From: Bacteroidota bacterium
Lineage (GTDB): Bacteria > Bacteroidota > Bacteroidia > Bacteroidales > Prolixibacteraceae
Length of the DNA stretch: 8,435 nucleotides
Direction of reading: 5' to 3'
Assembly (NCBI GenBank): GCA_030691295.1
Contig: JAUYEQ010000032.1
Location: 1-8,435, forward strand
In this document: positions 1-5,204 of the stretch, piece after piece
Position numbering within the stretch: position 1 is the stretch's first letter
How the letters are laid out: each line of letters opens with the position of its first letter
Made by a program: the position numbers and the translations under genes
The notes under the pieces: model-generated
Databases searched by the model: none
The model's input: only the letters and a program-made list of their open reading frames with translations
What the model was told of the DNA's origin: nothing

Positions 1-30
1 CACAAAAATATAATTTTTTTCTGAAAAAAG

Positions 31-60
31 TCTGTTTTATTTATTTAATGCATATTTTTG
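31..60 (+). promoter_or_regulatory. Probable argR promoter (Bacteroidota sigma-A type)
   Basis: TATTTTTG at 53-60 matches the Bacteroidota -7 consensus TAnnTTTG exactly. An approximate -33 element, TCTG at 31-34 (consensus TTG/TTTG), lies 18 nt upstream. That predicts a transcript start near 65-68 and a leader of about 20 nt before the argR ATG at 86. The -7 element sits inside the first ARG-box-like palindrome, so ArgR binding would block it. The motif match is seen directly; promoter activity is inferred. Confidence 0.55.
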
Positions 61-64
61 CATC
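47..64 (+). promoter_or_regulatory. ARG-box-like ArgR operator, box 1
   Basis: The 18 bp AATGCATATTTTTGCATC contains TGCAT-N4-TTGCA, the architecture of the ARG box (WNTGAATWWWWATTCANW in E. coli). ATGCA at 48-52 and TGCAT at 59-63 are exact inverted repeats. It covers the -7 promoter element of argR. Box 2 follows after 3 bp, the usual spacing of paired ARG boxes in E. coli, so one ArgR hexamer could bind both. Confidence 0.6.
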
Positions 65-67
65 GAA

Positions 68-85
68 ATTGTATAAATATACAAA
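68..85 (+). promoter_or_regulatory. ARG-box-like ArgR operator, box 2
   Basis: ATTGTATAAATATACAAA contains TTGTAT (69-74) and ATACAA (79-84), a perfect 6-bp inverted repeat around AAAT, giving TGTAT-N4-ATACA in ARG-box geometry. Its centre is 21 bp (two helical turns) from the centre of box 1, and it ends one base before the argR ATG. It probably overlaps the transcript start and leader. Autoregulation of argR is inferred. Confidence 0.6.
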
Positions 86-568
86 ATGAAGAATCGCACC
101 AAAAGACAGCTTGCAATTAAACAGGCAATTCTAAATGGCCGGATCAGCAGTCAGGATGAGCTTTTGCACATCATGAAAGATCAGGGCTTCGAGTTGACGC
201 AGGCTACCTTGTCGCGCGATTTGAAAATTCTGAAAGTTGCAAAAGTTTCCGATCAGGCGCTGGGATATGTATATGTAATTCCTGAAGGATTGAATACTGA
301 AAACCAACGCGAAAATTCACGGATTAATTTTCTGACCGATGGTTTTCGCGATTTGCAGTTCTCCGGAAATCTTGCTGTTATGCGAACAATGCCCGGTTAT
401 GCAAGTAGTCTTGCAGCAGTAATCGATAATTCAGAACCGTATGAAATCATTGGAACAATAGCCGGTGACGACACCATTCTAATCATCATGCGCGAAGGCG
501 TTATGCACAGCGACCTGATCAATAGCCTGATACTGATTATGCCCAAGCTGGAGGATAAATTGGGGTAG
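86..568 (+). CDS. argR: Arginine repressor ArgR
   Basis: This is a cytoplasmic transcriptional regulator that senses L-arginine, binds ARG-box operators as a hexamer and controls arginine synthesis genes. At 160 residues it has the usual family length of about 150-160. Residues 1-65 form the N-terminal winged helix-turn-helix, with the recognition stretch TQATLSRDLKILKVAKV at 38-54. Residues 85-155 form the C-terminal arginine-binding and trimerisation domain, with the signature GTIAGDDTILII at 123-134; in characterised ArgR proteins the paired aspartates of this motif contact arginine. The start follows directly after two ARG-box-like palindromes, which suggests autoregulation. Arginine enzymes lie downstream, as expected of a local regulator. 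The family call is firm; its being an arginine-dependent repressor rather than an activator is inferred from the family. Confidence 0.95.
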   Translation: MKNRTKRQLAIKQAILNGRISSQDELLHIMKDQGFELTQATLSRDLKILKVAKVSDQALGYVYVIPEGLNTENQRENSRINFLTDGFRDLQFSGNLAVMRTMPGYASSLAAVIDNSEPYEIIGTIAGDDTILIIMREGVMHSDLINSLILIMPKLEDKLG

Positions 569-640
569 TGTTCAGTGTTCAGTCGCAGTTGACAGTATAT
601 CAATGGTTGTCGTGTTGTCAAAATTTGTTGTCAGTTGTCA
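569..640 (+). repeat. Short heptamer-like repeat run after argR
   Basis: It begins at the first base after the argR stop with TGTTCAG twice in perfect tandem (569-575, 576-582). GTTGACA (588-594), GTTGTCG (606-612) and GTTGTCA (614-620, 627-633, 634-640) follow. CAGT recurs at 573, 580, 586 and 593, a period of 7, 6 and 7. There is no sign of coding. A 7-bp period also occurs after argC and before proC. Confidence 0.55.
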
Positions 641-642
641 AA

Positions 643-679
643 AATATCCTTTGCCGTTCCGCCTTTAGGCAACGGACAT
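643..679 (+). repeat. REP-like hairpin element, copy 1
   Basis: It opens with AATATCCTTTGCCGTT (643-658), shared exactly with copy 3 at 2886, and ends with AACGGACAT (671-679), also shared. The structure is CCGTT (654-658) paired with AACGG (671-675), a CC bulge, GCC (661-663) paired with GGC (668-670), and loop TTTA. The inner stem differs from copy 3 but pairing is kept, so structure appears conserved. There is no U-tract, so it is not a typical intrinsic terminator. Confidence 0.6.
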
Positions 680-690
680 GAAGATAAGAA

Positions 691-725
691 AAGCTCCGTA
701 GGAGCGAAATATTTGTAGATTACAA
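691..725 (+). repeat. GCTCC-GTA-GGAGC hairpin with conserved-looking tail
   Basis: GCTCC (693-697) and GGAGC (701-705) form a perfect 5-bp stem with loop GTA, followed by GAAATATTTGTAGATTACAA. From memory this hairpin plus ATATTTGTAGA tail resembles a dispersed repeat of Bacteroidota genomes, but only one copy is in this window, so repetitiveness is inferred. It is separate in sequence from the REP-like element just upstream. Confidence 0.4.
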
Positions 726-762
726 AAATAAACCAGCAATATCGTCCGCGAAAATCGGCCAT

Positions 763-800
763 AAAAGGAGGATTCGATGATTCGGACGGAACAGGAATAA
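763..800 (+). other. Strong Shine-Dalgarno before a seven-codon ORF
   Basis: AAAAGGAGGA (763-772) is followed after 5 nt by ATG (777-779) and a seven-codon ORF reading MIRTEQE, with a stop at 798-800. No other gene in this window has such an SD, and Bacteroidota genes usually lack one. It could be a leader peptide upstream of GNAT, but it has only one Arg codon and no obvious attenuator, so a chance match is likely. Confidence 0.2.
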
Positions 801-860
801 ACATATAAAATGAAATACAGGAAAAGGAAGATTTGTGAGAAGATTTTGAAATTCCTGAAA

Positions 861-878
861 AATGAAAAATTATTCAAA
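861..878 (+). promoter_or_regulatory. ARG-box-like ArgR operator before the GNAT gene
   Basis: AATGAAAAATTATTCAAA matches the E. coli ARG-box consensus WNTGAATWWWWATTCANW at every position but one (position 7, A instead of T). A second half-site, ATTCC at 851-855, lies 21 bp upstream of ATTCA at 872-876, but its left half (GATTT, 842-846) is poor, so the upstream box is degenerate. The site overlaps the upstream candidate ATG at 862, which favours translation from ATG 886. ArgR control of GNAT-argG is inferred. Confidence 0.6.
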
Positions 879-885
879 AACGAAA

Positions 886-1587
886 ATGAAAGAGTTAAAA
901 AATATTCAGGTATTGGTTGCATCAGACGAGCATTTATCGTTTGTTGATCAGGTGAACGATGCCATCGAAAGCGCTTCAAAAGAGCGCGGAACTGGTATTG
1001 CGAGAAGAACTTACGATTACATTGCCACCAAAATGAAAGAAGGCAAAGCCATTATTGCCCTCGAAAATGGTAAGACCTTTGCCGGTTTTTGCTATGTTGA
1101 AACCTGGGGCGAAAAAAGCTTTGTTGCCAATTCCGGATTGATCGTGGCCAAAGATTTCCGTGGAATTGGTCTTGCCACCGCGATTAAGCGAAAAGCATTT
1201 ATGCTTTCCAGAACCAAATATCCGGATGCCAAAATATTTGGTTTAACCACCGGATTGGCAGTAATGAAAATTAACCATGAACTGGGTTATCGCCCGGTTA
1301 CTTTTTCAGAATTAACGACTGATGAAGACTTCTGGAAAGGCTGTCAAAGCTGTGTGAATTATGACATTCTGCAACGTACAAATAAAAGCAAATGCCTTTG
1401 CACCGCGATGGTGTTTGATCCTGTCTGGGAAAAAGGCAAAAAAGATGAAAAAAGGAAAAATGGCTGGGCGATTAAAGGTACTTTGCTGGACATCATCAAA
1501 AAACTGAAAAGAAATAAAGACGGGGCATTGCCCAACGAATCTACAATTTTGACATTTTTATTCAAAAAGAAAATACAGAAAATATGA
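886..1587 (+). CDS. GNAT acyltransferase, probable N-acylglutamate synthase of arginine synthesis
   Basis: It probably transfers an acyl group from acyl-CoA to glutamate, the first committed step of arginine synthesis; no argA or argJ is present here. The GNAT acyl-CoA loop FRGIGLA lies at 91-97, counted from ATG 886, behind the strand SGLIVAKD. Cysteines at 153, 156, 170 and 172 (CQSC ... CLC) could bind a metal. The tail from about residue 183 is Lys-rich. An in-frame ATG at 862 would add eight residues (MKNYSKTK), but it lies inside an ARG-box-like operator, so 886 is preferred. The stop overlaps the argG start as ATGA, indicating translational coupling. From memory, unverified, a Bacteroides thetaiotaomicron relative beside argG was assigned this role by mutant fitness. 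The family is secure; the substrate, and acetyl versus succinyl donor, are inferred. Confidence 0.75.
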   Translation: MKELKNIQVLVASDEHLSFVDQVNDAIESASKERGTGIARRTYDYIATKMKEGKAIIALENGKTFAGFCYVETWGEKSFVANSGLIVAKDFRGIGLATAIKRKAFMLSRTKYPDAKIFGLTTGLAVMKINHELGYRPVTFSELTTDEDFWKGCQSCVNYDILQRTNKSKCLCTAMVFDPVWEKGKKDEKRKNGWAIKGTLLDIIKKLKRNKDGALPNESTILTFLFKKKIQKI

Positions 1588-2777
1588 AGGATAAAGTAGT
1601 TTTAGCATTTAGCGGAGGTTTGGACACTTCGTATTGCGCAAAATACCTGTCGGTAGAAAAAAATCTGGACGTTTACACAGCTATTGCCAACACCGGTGGT
1701 TTTAACCAATCTGACCTGGAAGCTGTGGAGAAAAAAGCTTACCAACTCGGAGCAATCAAACATGTTGCCATCGACGTAACCAACTCTTATTACGAAAAAA
1801 GTATCAAATACATGGTTTTCGGCAATATTCTCCGGAACAATACTTACCCGATTTCGGTAAGTTCGGAGCGTGTTTTTCAGGCCATTGCAATTATAGAATA
1901 TGCCAAACAAATTGGCGCCAAATATGTAGCGCACGGAAGTACCGGTGCCGGAAACGATCAGGTTCGCTTCGACCTCACTTTCCAGATTTTGGCTCCTGAA
2001 ATCGGTATCCTCACTCCTACCCGCGATTTGGAACTGAGCCGTCAGGAAGAAATTGATTACCTGAAAGCGCATGGCGTTGAAGCAGACTGGAAAAAGATGG
2101 ACTACTCCATCAACAAAGGACTTTGGGGAACCAGCATCGGTGGTAAAGAAACTTTAAAATCGAACAAAACACTTCCGGAAGAAGCTTATCCTTCGCAACT
2201 TACTGAAACCGAAGAAAAAGAAATTACAATAGATTTCATCGGAGGCGAACTAAAAGGTGTGAATGGCGAAATTTTTGAAAATCCGGTAAATGCGATCCGT
2301 GCTTTGGATGCATTGGCCGCTCCTTTTGCCATTGGCCGCGACATGCACATTGGCGACACCATCATCGGCATCAAAGGACGTGTGGGTTTTGAGGCGGCTG
2401 CTCCGATCATCGCCATCAAAGCACACCAGATGCTCGAAAAACACACGCTTACCAAATGGCAGCAATACTGGAAAGAGCAGTTGGGCAACTGGTACGGAAT
2501 GTTTCTCCACGAAGCCCTTTACTTTGAACCGGTTATGCGCGACATTGAGAAATTCCTCGAACATTCGCAACAAACAGTTACCGGAAAAGTGATTGTAAAA
2601 CTGAAACCATACAATTTTGTATTGGTAGGAGTTGAGTCTGACCATGATTTGATGCGTTCAGAATTCGGCGAATACGGCGAGAAAAACTCGGCATGGACAG
2701 CCGACGATGTAAAGGGCTTTACCAAAGTACTTTCCACTTCGCTGAAAATACATAATTCGGTAAACAAGACATTTTAG
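1584..2777 (+). CDS. argG: Argininosuccinate synthase
   Basis: It joins citrulline and aspartate, with ATP cleaved to AMP and pyrophosphate, to form argininosuccinate, the penultimate step to arginine. It is cytoplasmic and usually a tetramer. The 397 residues match the family's usual length of about 400. The N-terminal ATP pyrophosphatase loop SGGLDTS is at 10-16. The substrate-binding segment HGSTGAGNDQVRFD is at 117-130; many relatives have GKGNDQVRFE, so Ala replaces Lys here. SINKGLWGTSIGG at 175-187 corresponds to the family's NLWGxS region. The ATG overlaps the GNAT stop (ATGA), so the two are likely cotranscribed and coupled, under the ARG box before GNAT. The stop is followed by three hairpins rather than by argH, which is absent from the window. 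Confidence 0.97.
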   Translation: MKDKVVLAFSGGLDTSYCAKYLSVEKNLDVYTAIANTGGFNQSDLEAVEKKAYQLGAIKHVAIDVTNSYYEKSIKYMVFGNILRNNTYPISVSSERVFQAIAIIEYAKQIGAKYVAHGSTGAGNDQVRFDLTFQILAPEIGILTPTRDLELSRQEEIDYLKAHGVEADWKKMDYSINKGLWGTSIGGKETLKSNKTLPEEAYPSQLTETEEKEITIDFIGGELKGVNGEIFENPVNAIRALDALAAPFAIGRDMHIGDTIIGIKGRVGFEAAAPIIAIKAHQMLEKHTLTKWQQYWKEQLGNWYGMFLHEALYFEPVMRDIEKFLEHSQQTVTGKVIVKLKPYNFVLVGVESDHDLMRSEFGEYGEKNSAWTADDVKGFTKVLSTSLKIHNSVNKTF

Positions 2778-2785
2778 GATGCAAA

Positions 2786-2799
2786 GGGGCTAAAGCCCC
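2786..2799 (+). repeat. GGGGC-TAAA-GCCCC hairpin after argG
   Basis: A perfect 5-bp G/C stem with loop TAAA begins 8 nt after the argG stop. It is flanked by GCAAA and AAACAG, with no U-tract, so it is a poor intrinsic terminator. Read on the minus strand it gives TTTGGGGCTTTAGCCCC, which shares the TTTG prefix and TTTA loop of the REP-like copies nearby. It may be a related or degenerate repeat; that link is inferred. Confidence 0.4.
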
Positions 2800-2820
2800 A
2801 AACAGCTGATGTATTCTCAT

Positions 2821-2853
2821 GATCCGTCACATGAATGTGACGGCAAAGAATAT
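2821..2853 (-). repeat. REP-like hairpin element, copy 2 (inverted)
   Basis: Read on the minus strand it starts with ATATTCTTTGCCGT (2853-2840), which differs by one base from ATATCCTTTGCCGT of copies 1 and 3, and it ends with ACGGA. The hairpin is CCGTCACA (2824-2831) paired with TGTGACGG (2836-2843) around TGAA, a perfect 8-bp stem whose inner part differs completely from the other copies. It points away from copy 3, with 32 bp between their 5' ends. Confidence 0.55.
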
Positions 2854-2885
2854 CGCGTCGATTAACAGGATCTCCCATTCAGTGC

Positions 2886-2921
2886 AATATCCTTTGCCGT
2901 TTCGCTTTAGCGAACGGACAT
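2886..2921 (+). repeat. REP-like hairpin element, copy 3
   Basis: AATATCCTTTGCCGTT (2886-2901) and ACGGACAT (2914-2921) match copy 1 exactly. The stem is CCGT (2897-2900) with ACGG (2914-2917) and, after one bulged T, TCGC (2902-2905) with GCGA (2910-2913), around loop TTTA. The inner pairs differ from copy 1 (GCC/GGC) yet still pair. It forms an inverted pair with copy 2, like the paired arrangement seen in REP/BIME elements of other bacteria. Confidence 0.6.
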
Positions 2922-2941
2922 TGTAATACAGAATATTACAA
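2921..2941 (+). promoter_or_regulatory. Inverted repeat upstream of argC, possible operator
   Basis: TTGTAATA (2921-2928) and TATTACAA (2934-2941) are a perfect 8-bp inverted repeat with a 5-nt centre, 24 bp before the argC ATG. The TGTAA/TTACA half-sites resemble ArgR-type A/T-rich half-sites but are spaced 7 rather than 4, so this is not a standard ARG box. It could bind another regulator or form a weak hairpin. No clear TAnnTTTG promoter is nearby. Confidence 0.35.
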
Positions 2942-2965
2942 GATTAATAACAGATTGAAATAACG

Positions 2966-3934
2966 ATGATAAAAGTTGGAATTATAGGCGGCGCGGGATA
3001 CACAGCCGGCGAACTGATCCGTATTTTACTGAACCACCCACAGGCAAATATCGCTTTTGTGCAAAGCACGAGCAATGCCGGAAACCTGGTTTCTGATGTT
3101 CATACCGATTTATTGGGTGATACCGATATTCAGTTTGTGGCTGAAGCTGACTTTTCAAGCGTTGATGTGGTTTTCTTCTGCATGGGTCATGGCAAATCAA
3201 AAGAATTTCTTCAGAAAAATATACTTCCTGAAAATTTGAAAATCATTGATCTGAGCCACGACTTCAGGTTGAAAAAGGAGGGAAATACCTTTGTTTACGG
3301 CTTGCCTGAATTGAACAGGGAAATCATCCGGAAATCAAACCGCATTGCCAATCCGGGTTGTTTTGCAACCGGAATTCAGTTGGCAATTTTGCCTCTGGCA
3401 GCGGCAGGCTTGATAAAAGACGAACTGCATGTAAATGCGATTACCGGTTCAACCGGCGCAGGGCAGGCACCCAGTACAACGTCGCATTTCAGCTGGAGAA
3501 ACAGTAATTTATCGGTTTACAAAGCATTCGAACATCAGCATCTGGGCGAAATAGGCGAAAGTCTGAAGCAGTTGCAGCCTGATTTAAACCATGATATCAA
3601 CTTTATTCCGGTTCGGGGAAATCATACCCGTGGCATTTTTGCTTCGGTTTATACCAAATTCGACAGCTCGATTGAAGATGCCATAAAATTGTATCAGGAT
3701 TATTATGCTTTGCATCCATTTGTGTTTGTGAGCCTGACCAATCCTGATTTGAAACAGGTGGTGAATACGAACAAAGCAATCGTCTATCTTGAAAAACACG
3801 GGAATAAACTGATGATTTTATCGGTGTCCGACAATTTGCTGAAAGGCGCATCAGGGCAGGCAGTTCAGAACATGAACCTGATTTTCGGACTGGAAGAAAC
3901 AGCAGGATTGAATTTGAAAGCGGTGGCGTTTTAA
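2966..3934 (+). CDS. argC: N-acetyl-gamma-glutamyl-phosphate reductase
   Basis: It reduces N-acylglutamyl 5-phosphate with NADPH to N-acylglutamate 5-semialdehyde, the third step of arginine synthesis. The 322 residues fit the shorter bacterial ArgC type. The nucleotide-binding loop GGAGYTAGE is at 8-16. The catalytic cysteine is C132 in NPGCFATG (129-136). Further conserved segments are GSTGAGQAPS (161-170), EHQHLGEI (189-196), PVRGNHTRGI (215-224) and KGASGQAVQNMN (293-304). The partner kinase argB is not in the window. In Bacteroidota with a succinylated pathway this enzyme would act on N-succinyl intermediates; the sequence alone cannot decide the acyl group. A 188-bp gap with repeats separates it from argG, and argD follows after 67 bp. 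Confidence 0.96.
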   Translation: MIKVGIIGGAGYTAGELIRILLNHPQANIAFVQSTSNAGNLVSDVHTDLLGDTDIQFVAEADFSSVDVVFFCMGHGKSKEFLQKNILPENLKIIDLSHDFRLKKEGNTFVYGLPELNREIIRKSNRIANPGCFATGIQLAILPLAAAGLIKDELHVNAITGSTGAGQAPSTTSHFSWRNSNLSVYKAFEHQHLGEIGESLKQLQPDLNHDINFIPVRGNHTRGIFASVYTKFDSSIEDAIKLYQDYYALHPFVFVSLTNPDLKQVVNTNKAIVYLEKHGNKLMILSVSDNLLKGASGQAVQNMNLIFGLEETAGLNLKAVAF

Positions 3935-3935
3935 A

Positions 3936-3970
3936 AGCCAGCCACTAGCGGCTAGCTGCCAGCAGCTGGC
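3936..3970 (+). repeat. Heptamer repeat run after argC (consensus NNCYAGC)
   Basis: Starting two bases after the argC stop there are four 7-bp units in register, AGCCAGC, CACTAGC, GGCTAGC and TGCCAGC (3936-3963), then AGCTGGC (3964-3970), which reads as the reverse complement of the motif. The run is also strongly self-complementary (GCCAG-CAG-CTGGC at 3958-3970, CTAGC-G-GCTAG at 3945-3955). It has no coding potential and no U-tract. It shares its period, not its sequence, with the runs after argR and before proC. Confidence 0.6.
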
Positions 3971-4001
3971 AAAACAGTTTGGAACTTTAAACTCTTTATC
4001 A

Positions 4002-5129
4002 ATGAATTTATTCGACGTATATCCGTTACTCGACATCACTCCGGTTAAAGGAGAAGGTTGTTACATGTGGGACGAAAACGGAACCAAATACCTTGATTTA
4101 TATGGTGGTCATGCAGTTATTTCGGTTGGTCATTCGCATCCGCACTACATCAAAAGACTGACCAGCCAACTGAACGAGATCGGGTTTTATTCCAACTCGG
4201 TGCAGGTTCCGCAGCAACAAGAACTGGCCGATAAATTGGGGCAAGTTTCCTGCTATCCGGATTACCAGCTTTTTCTTGTGAATTCAGGAGCTGAAGCAAA
4301 CGAAAATGCATTGAAACTGGCTTCTTTCGTTACTGGACGTAAAAAAATAATAGCCTTCAAAAAGGGTTTTCATGGGAGAACTTCAGCGGCAGTTGCAGTA
4401 ACCGACAATCCAAAAATAATAGCTCCGGTCAATCAAACTTCCAATGCAATTATTCTTCCGTTTGATGATTTGGAATTACTTAAAGAGCAGCTAAAAACCA
4501 ATGAAATAGCTGGTGTTATCATAGAAGGAATCCAGGGAATTGGCGGTATTCATGTTCCTGCGGAAGGTTTTTTGGTTCAGGCTGAAAAACTTTGCAAGCA
4601 ATACGGAGCATTGCTGATTCTCGATGAAATTCAGTCGGGGTACGGCCGCAGCGGAAAATTCTTCGCACATCAATATACTGATGTAAGACCTGATATTATC
4701 ACCGTAGCCAAAGGAATGGGCAATGGTTTTCCCGTTGGTGCAGTGTTGATTGCTCCTGAAATAAAACCCTGGCACGGAATGCTGGGAACTACTTTCGGCG
4801 GAAATTATCTGGCCTGTGCTGCAAGTTTGGCTGTTCTTGAAATTATGGAGAATGAAAAACTGGTCGAAAATGCTGAAGAAGTGGGTAGCTATCTGATTGG
4901 AAAACTGAAGGATTTTTCAGGAATAAAAGAAGTACGAGGACTCGGTTTAATGATAGGACTCGAATTTGATCAACAAATTAATGACATTCGTCATGTTTTA
5001 TTAAAAAAACATCATATTTTTACCGGCGTAAGCGGCGCAAATACCATCAGGTTACTTTCTCCATTAACTTTGACCAAAGAACAAGCCGATGTATTTATTA
5101 GAGCATTGGCCGAAACGATTCAGAAATAA
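4002..5129 (+). CDS. argD: N-acetylornithine (or N-succinylornithine) aminotransferase
   Basis: A PLP-dependent class III aminotransferase that converts N-acylglutamate semialdehyde and glutamate to N-acylornithine and 2-oxoglutarate, acting on the ArgC product. The 375 residues are close to the usual 380-400. PLP-site features are SGAEA (95-99), FHGRT (123-127), the aspartate of LDEIQSGYGR (207-216), and Schiff-base lysine K237 in VAKGMGNGFPVGA (235-247). TTFGGN (263-268) is the conserved phosphate-binding turn. Ornithine or GABA aminotransferases are related class III enzymes, but the position directly after argC supports ArgD. The start follows AAACTCTTTATCA without a Shine-Dalgarno. Whether the acyl group is acetyl or succinyl cannot be told. 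Confidence 0.93.
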   Translation: MNLFDVYPLLDITPVKGEGCYMWDENGTKYLDLYGGHAVISVGHSHPHYIKRLTSQLNEIGFYSNSVQVPQQQELADKLGQVSCYPDYQLFLVNSGAEANENALKLASFVTGRKKIIAFKKGFHGRTSAAVAVTDNPKIIAPVNQTSNAIILPFDDLELLKEQLKTNEIAGVIIEGIQGIGGIHVPAEGFLVQAEKLCKQYGALLILDEIQSGYGRSGKFFAHQYTDVRPDIITVAKGMGNGFPVGAVLIAPEIKPWHGMLGTTFGGNYLACAASLAVLEIMENEKLVENAEEVGSYLIGKLKDFSGIKEVRGLGLMIGLEFDQQINDIRHVLLKKHHIFTGVSGANTIRLLSPLTLTKEQADVFIRALAETIQK

Positions 5130-5167
5130 AAAAGTGGAATGAGAAAATGTTCCCTATCGTTTAAATT

Positions 5168-5196
5168 GTAAATGGTAAATTACTCAATAGTAAATA
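5168..5196 (+). repeat. Short GTAAAT-type heptamer run before proC
   Basis: GTAAATG (5168-5174) and GTAAATT (5175-5181) are tandem with a 7-bp period, and GTAAAT recurs at 5190. This lies in the A/T-rich gap between argD and proC. An in-frame ATG at 5172 falls inside it, which argues that the N-terminal extension it would give to ProC is not translated. The run is short and A/T-rich, so chance is possible. Confidence 0.35.
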
Positions 5197-5204
5197 TTTA
5201 TAAT

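Larger units (their letters stand above)
569..860 (+). other. Intergenic region argR-GNAT, no gene seen
   Basis: About 290 bp without a convincing gene. In order it holds a heptamer-like repeat run (569-640), a REP-like hairpin (643-679), a GCTCC/GGAGC hairpin element (691-725), an inverted repeat CGTCCG (743-748) / CGGACG (783-788), and a seven-codon ORF behind an unusually good Shine-Dalgarno (763-800). The last stretch before GNAT is A-rich and carries a degenerate ARG half-site, ATTCC at 851-855, which is 21 bp from the matching half of the GNAT ARG box. I found no exact TAnnTTTG promoter; AAGATTTG at 828-835 is one mismatch away. Confidence 0.6.

Noticed and set aside
569..640. CRISPR array
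   Set aside because: The units are 7 bp, with no 25-40 bp repeats, no regular spacers and no cas genes nearby.
645..653. TATCCTTTG in the REP-like copies as a -7 promoter element
   Set aside because: It has three bases between TA and TTTG where the consensus has two, and its conservation is explained by the repeat.
862..885. Upstream ATG for the GNAT gene
   Set aside because: It lies within the best ARG-box match in the window; ATG 886 gives a GNAT N-terminus without operator-derived residues. It is not excluded outright.
665..979. 104-codon minus-strand ORF across the argR-GNAT gap
   Set aside because: It covers repeat hairpins and the start of GNAT, shows no family motif, and is low-complexity, rich in Phe/Leu/Ser from A/T-rich DNA.
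1602..2072. 156-codon minus-strand ORF inside argG
   Set aside because: It is the antisense shadow of the highly conserved ArgG N-terminal domain.
2824..2843. Hairpin CCGTCACA/TGTGACGG as an intrinsic terminator for argG
   Set aside because: No U-tract follows on either strand, and it belongs to the repeat family.
4002..4013. ATGAATTTATTC at the argD start as an ARG box
   Set aside because: The half-sites TGAAT and ATTC are 2 bp apart instead of 4, and the DNA is coding, so the match is likely accidental.
5172..5204. Upstream ATG for proC
   Set aside because: The 11 extra residues come from a GTAAAT-type repeat and precede the Rossmann beta strand; ATG 5205 gives the normal ProC N-terminus.
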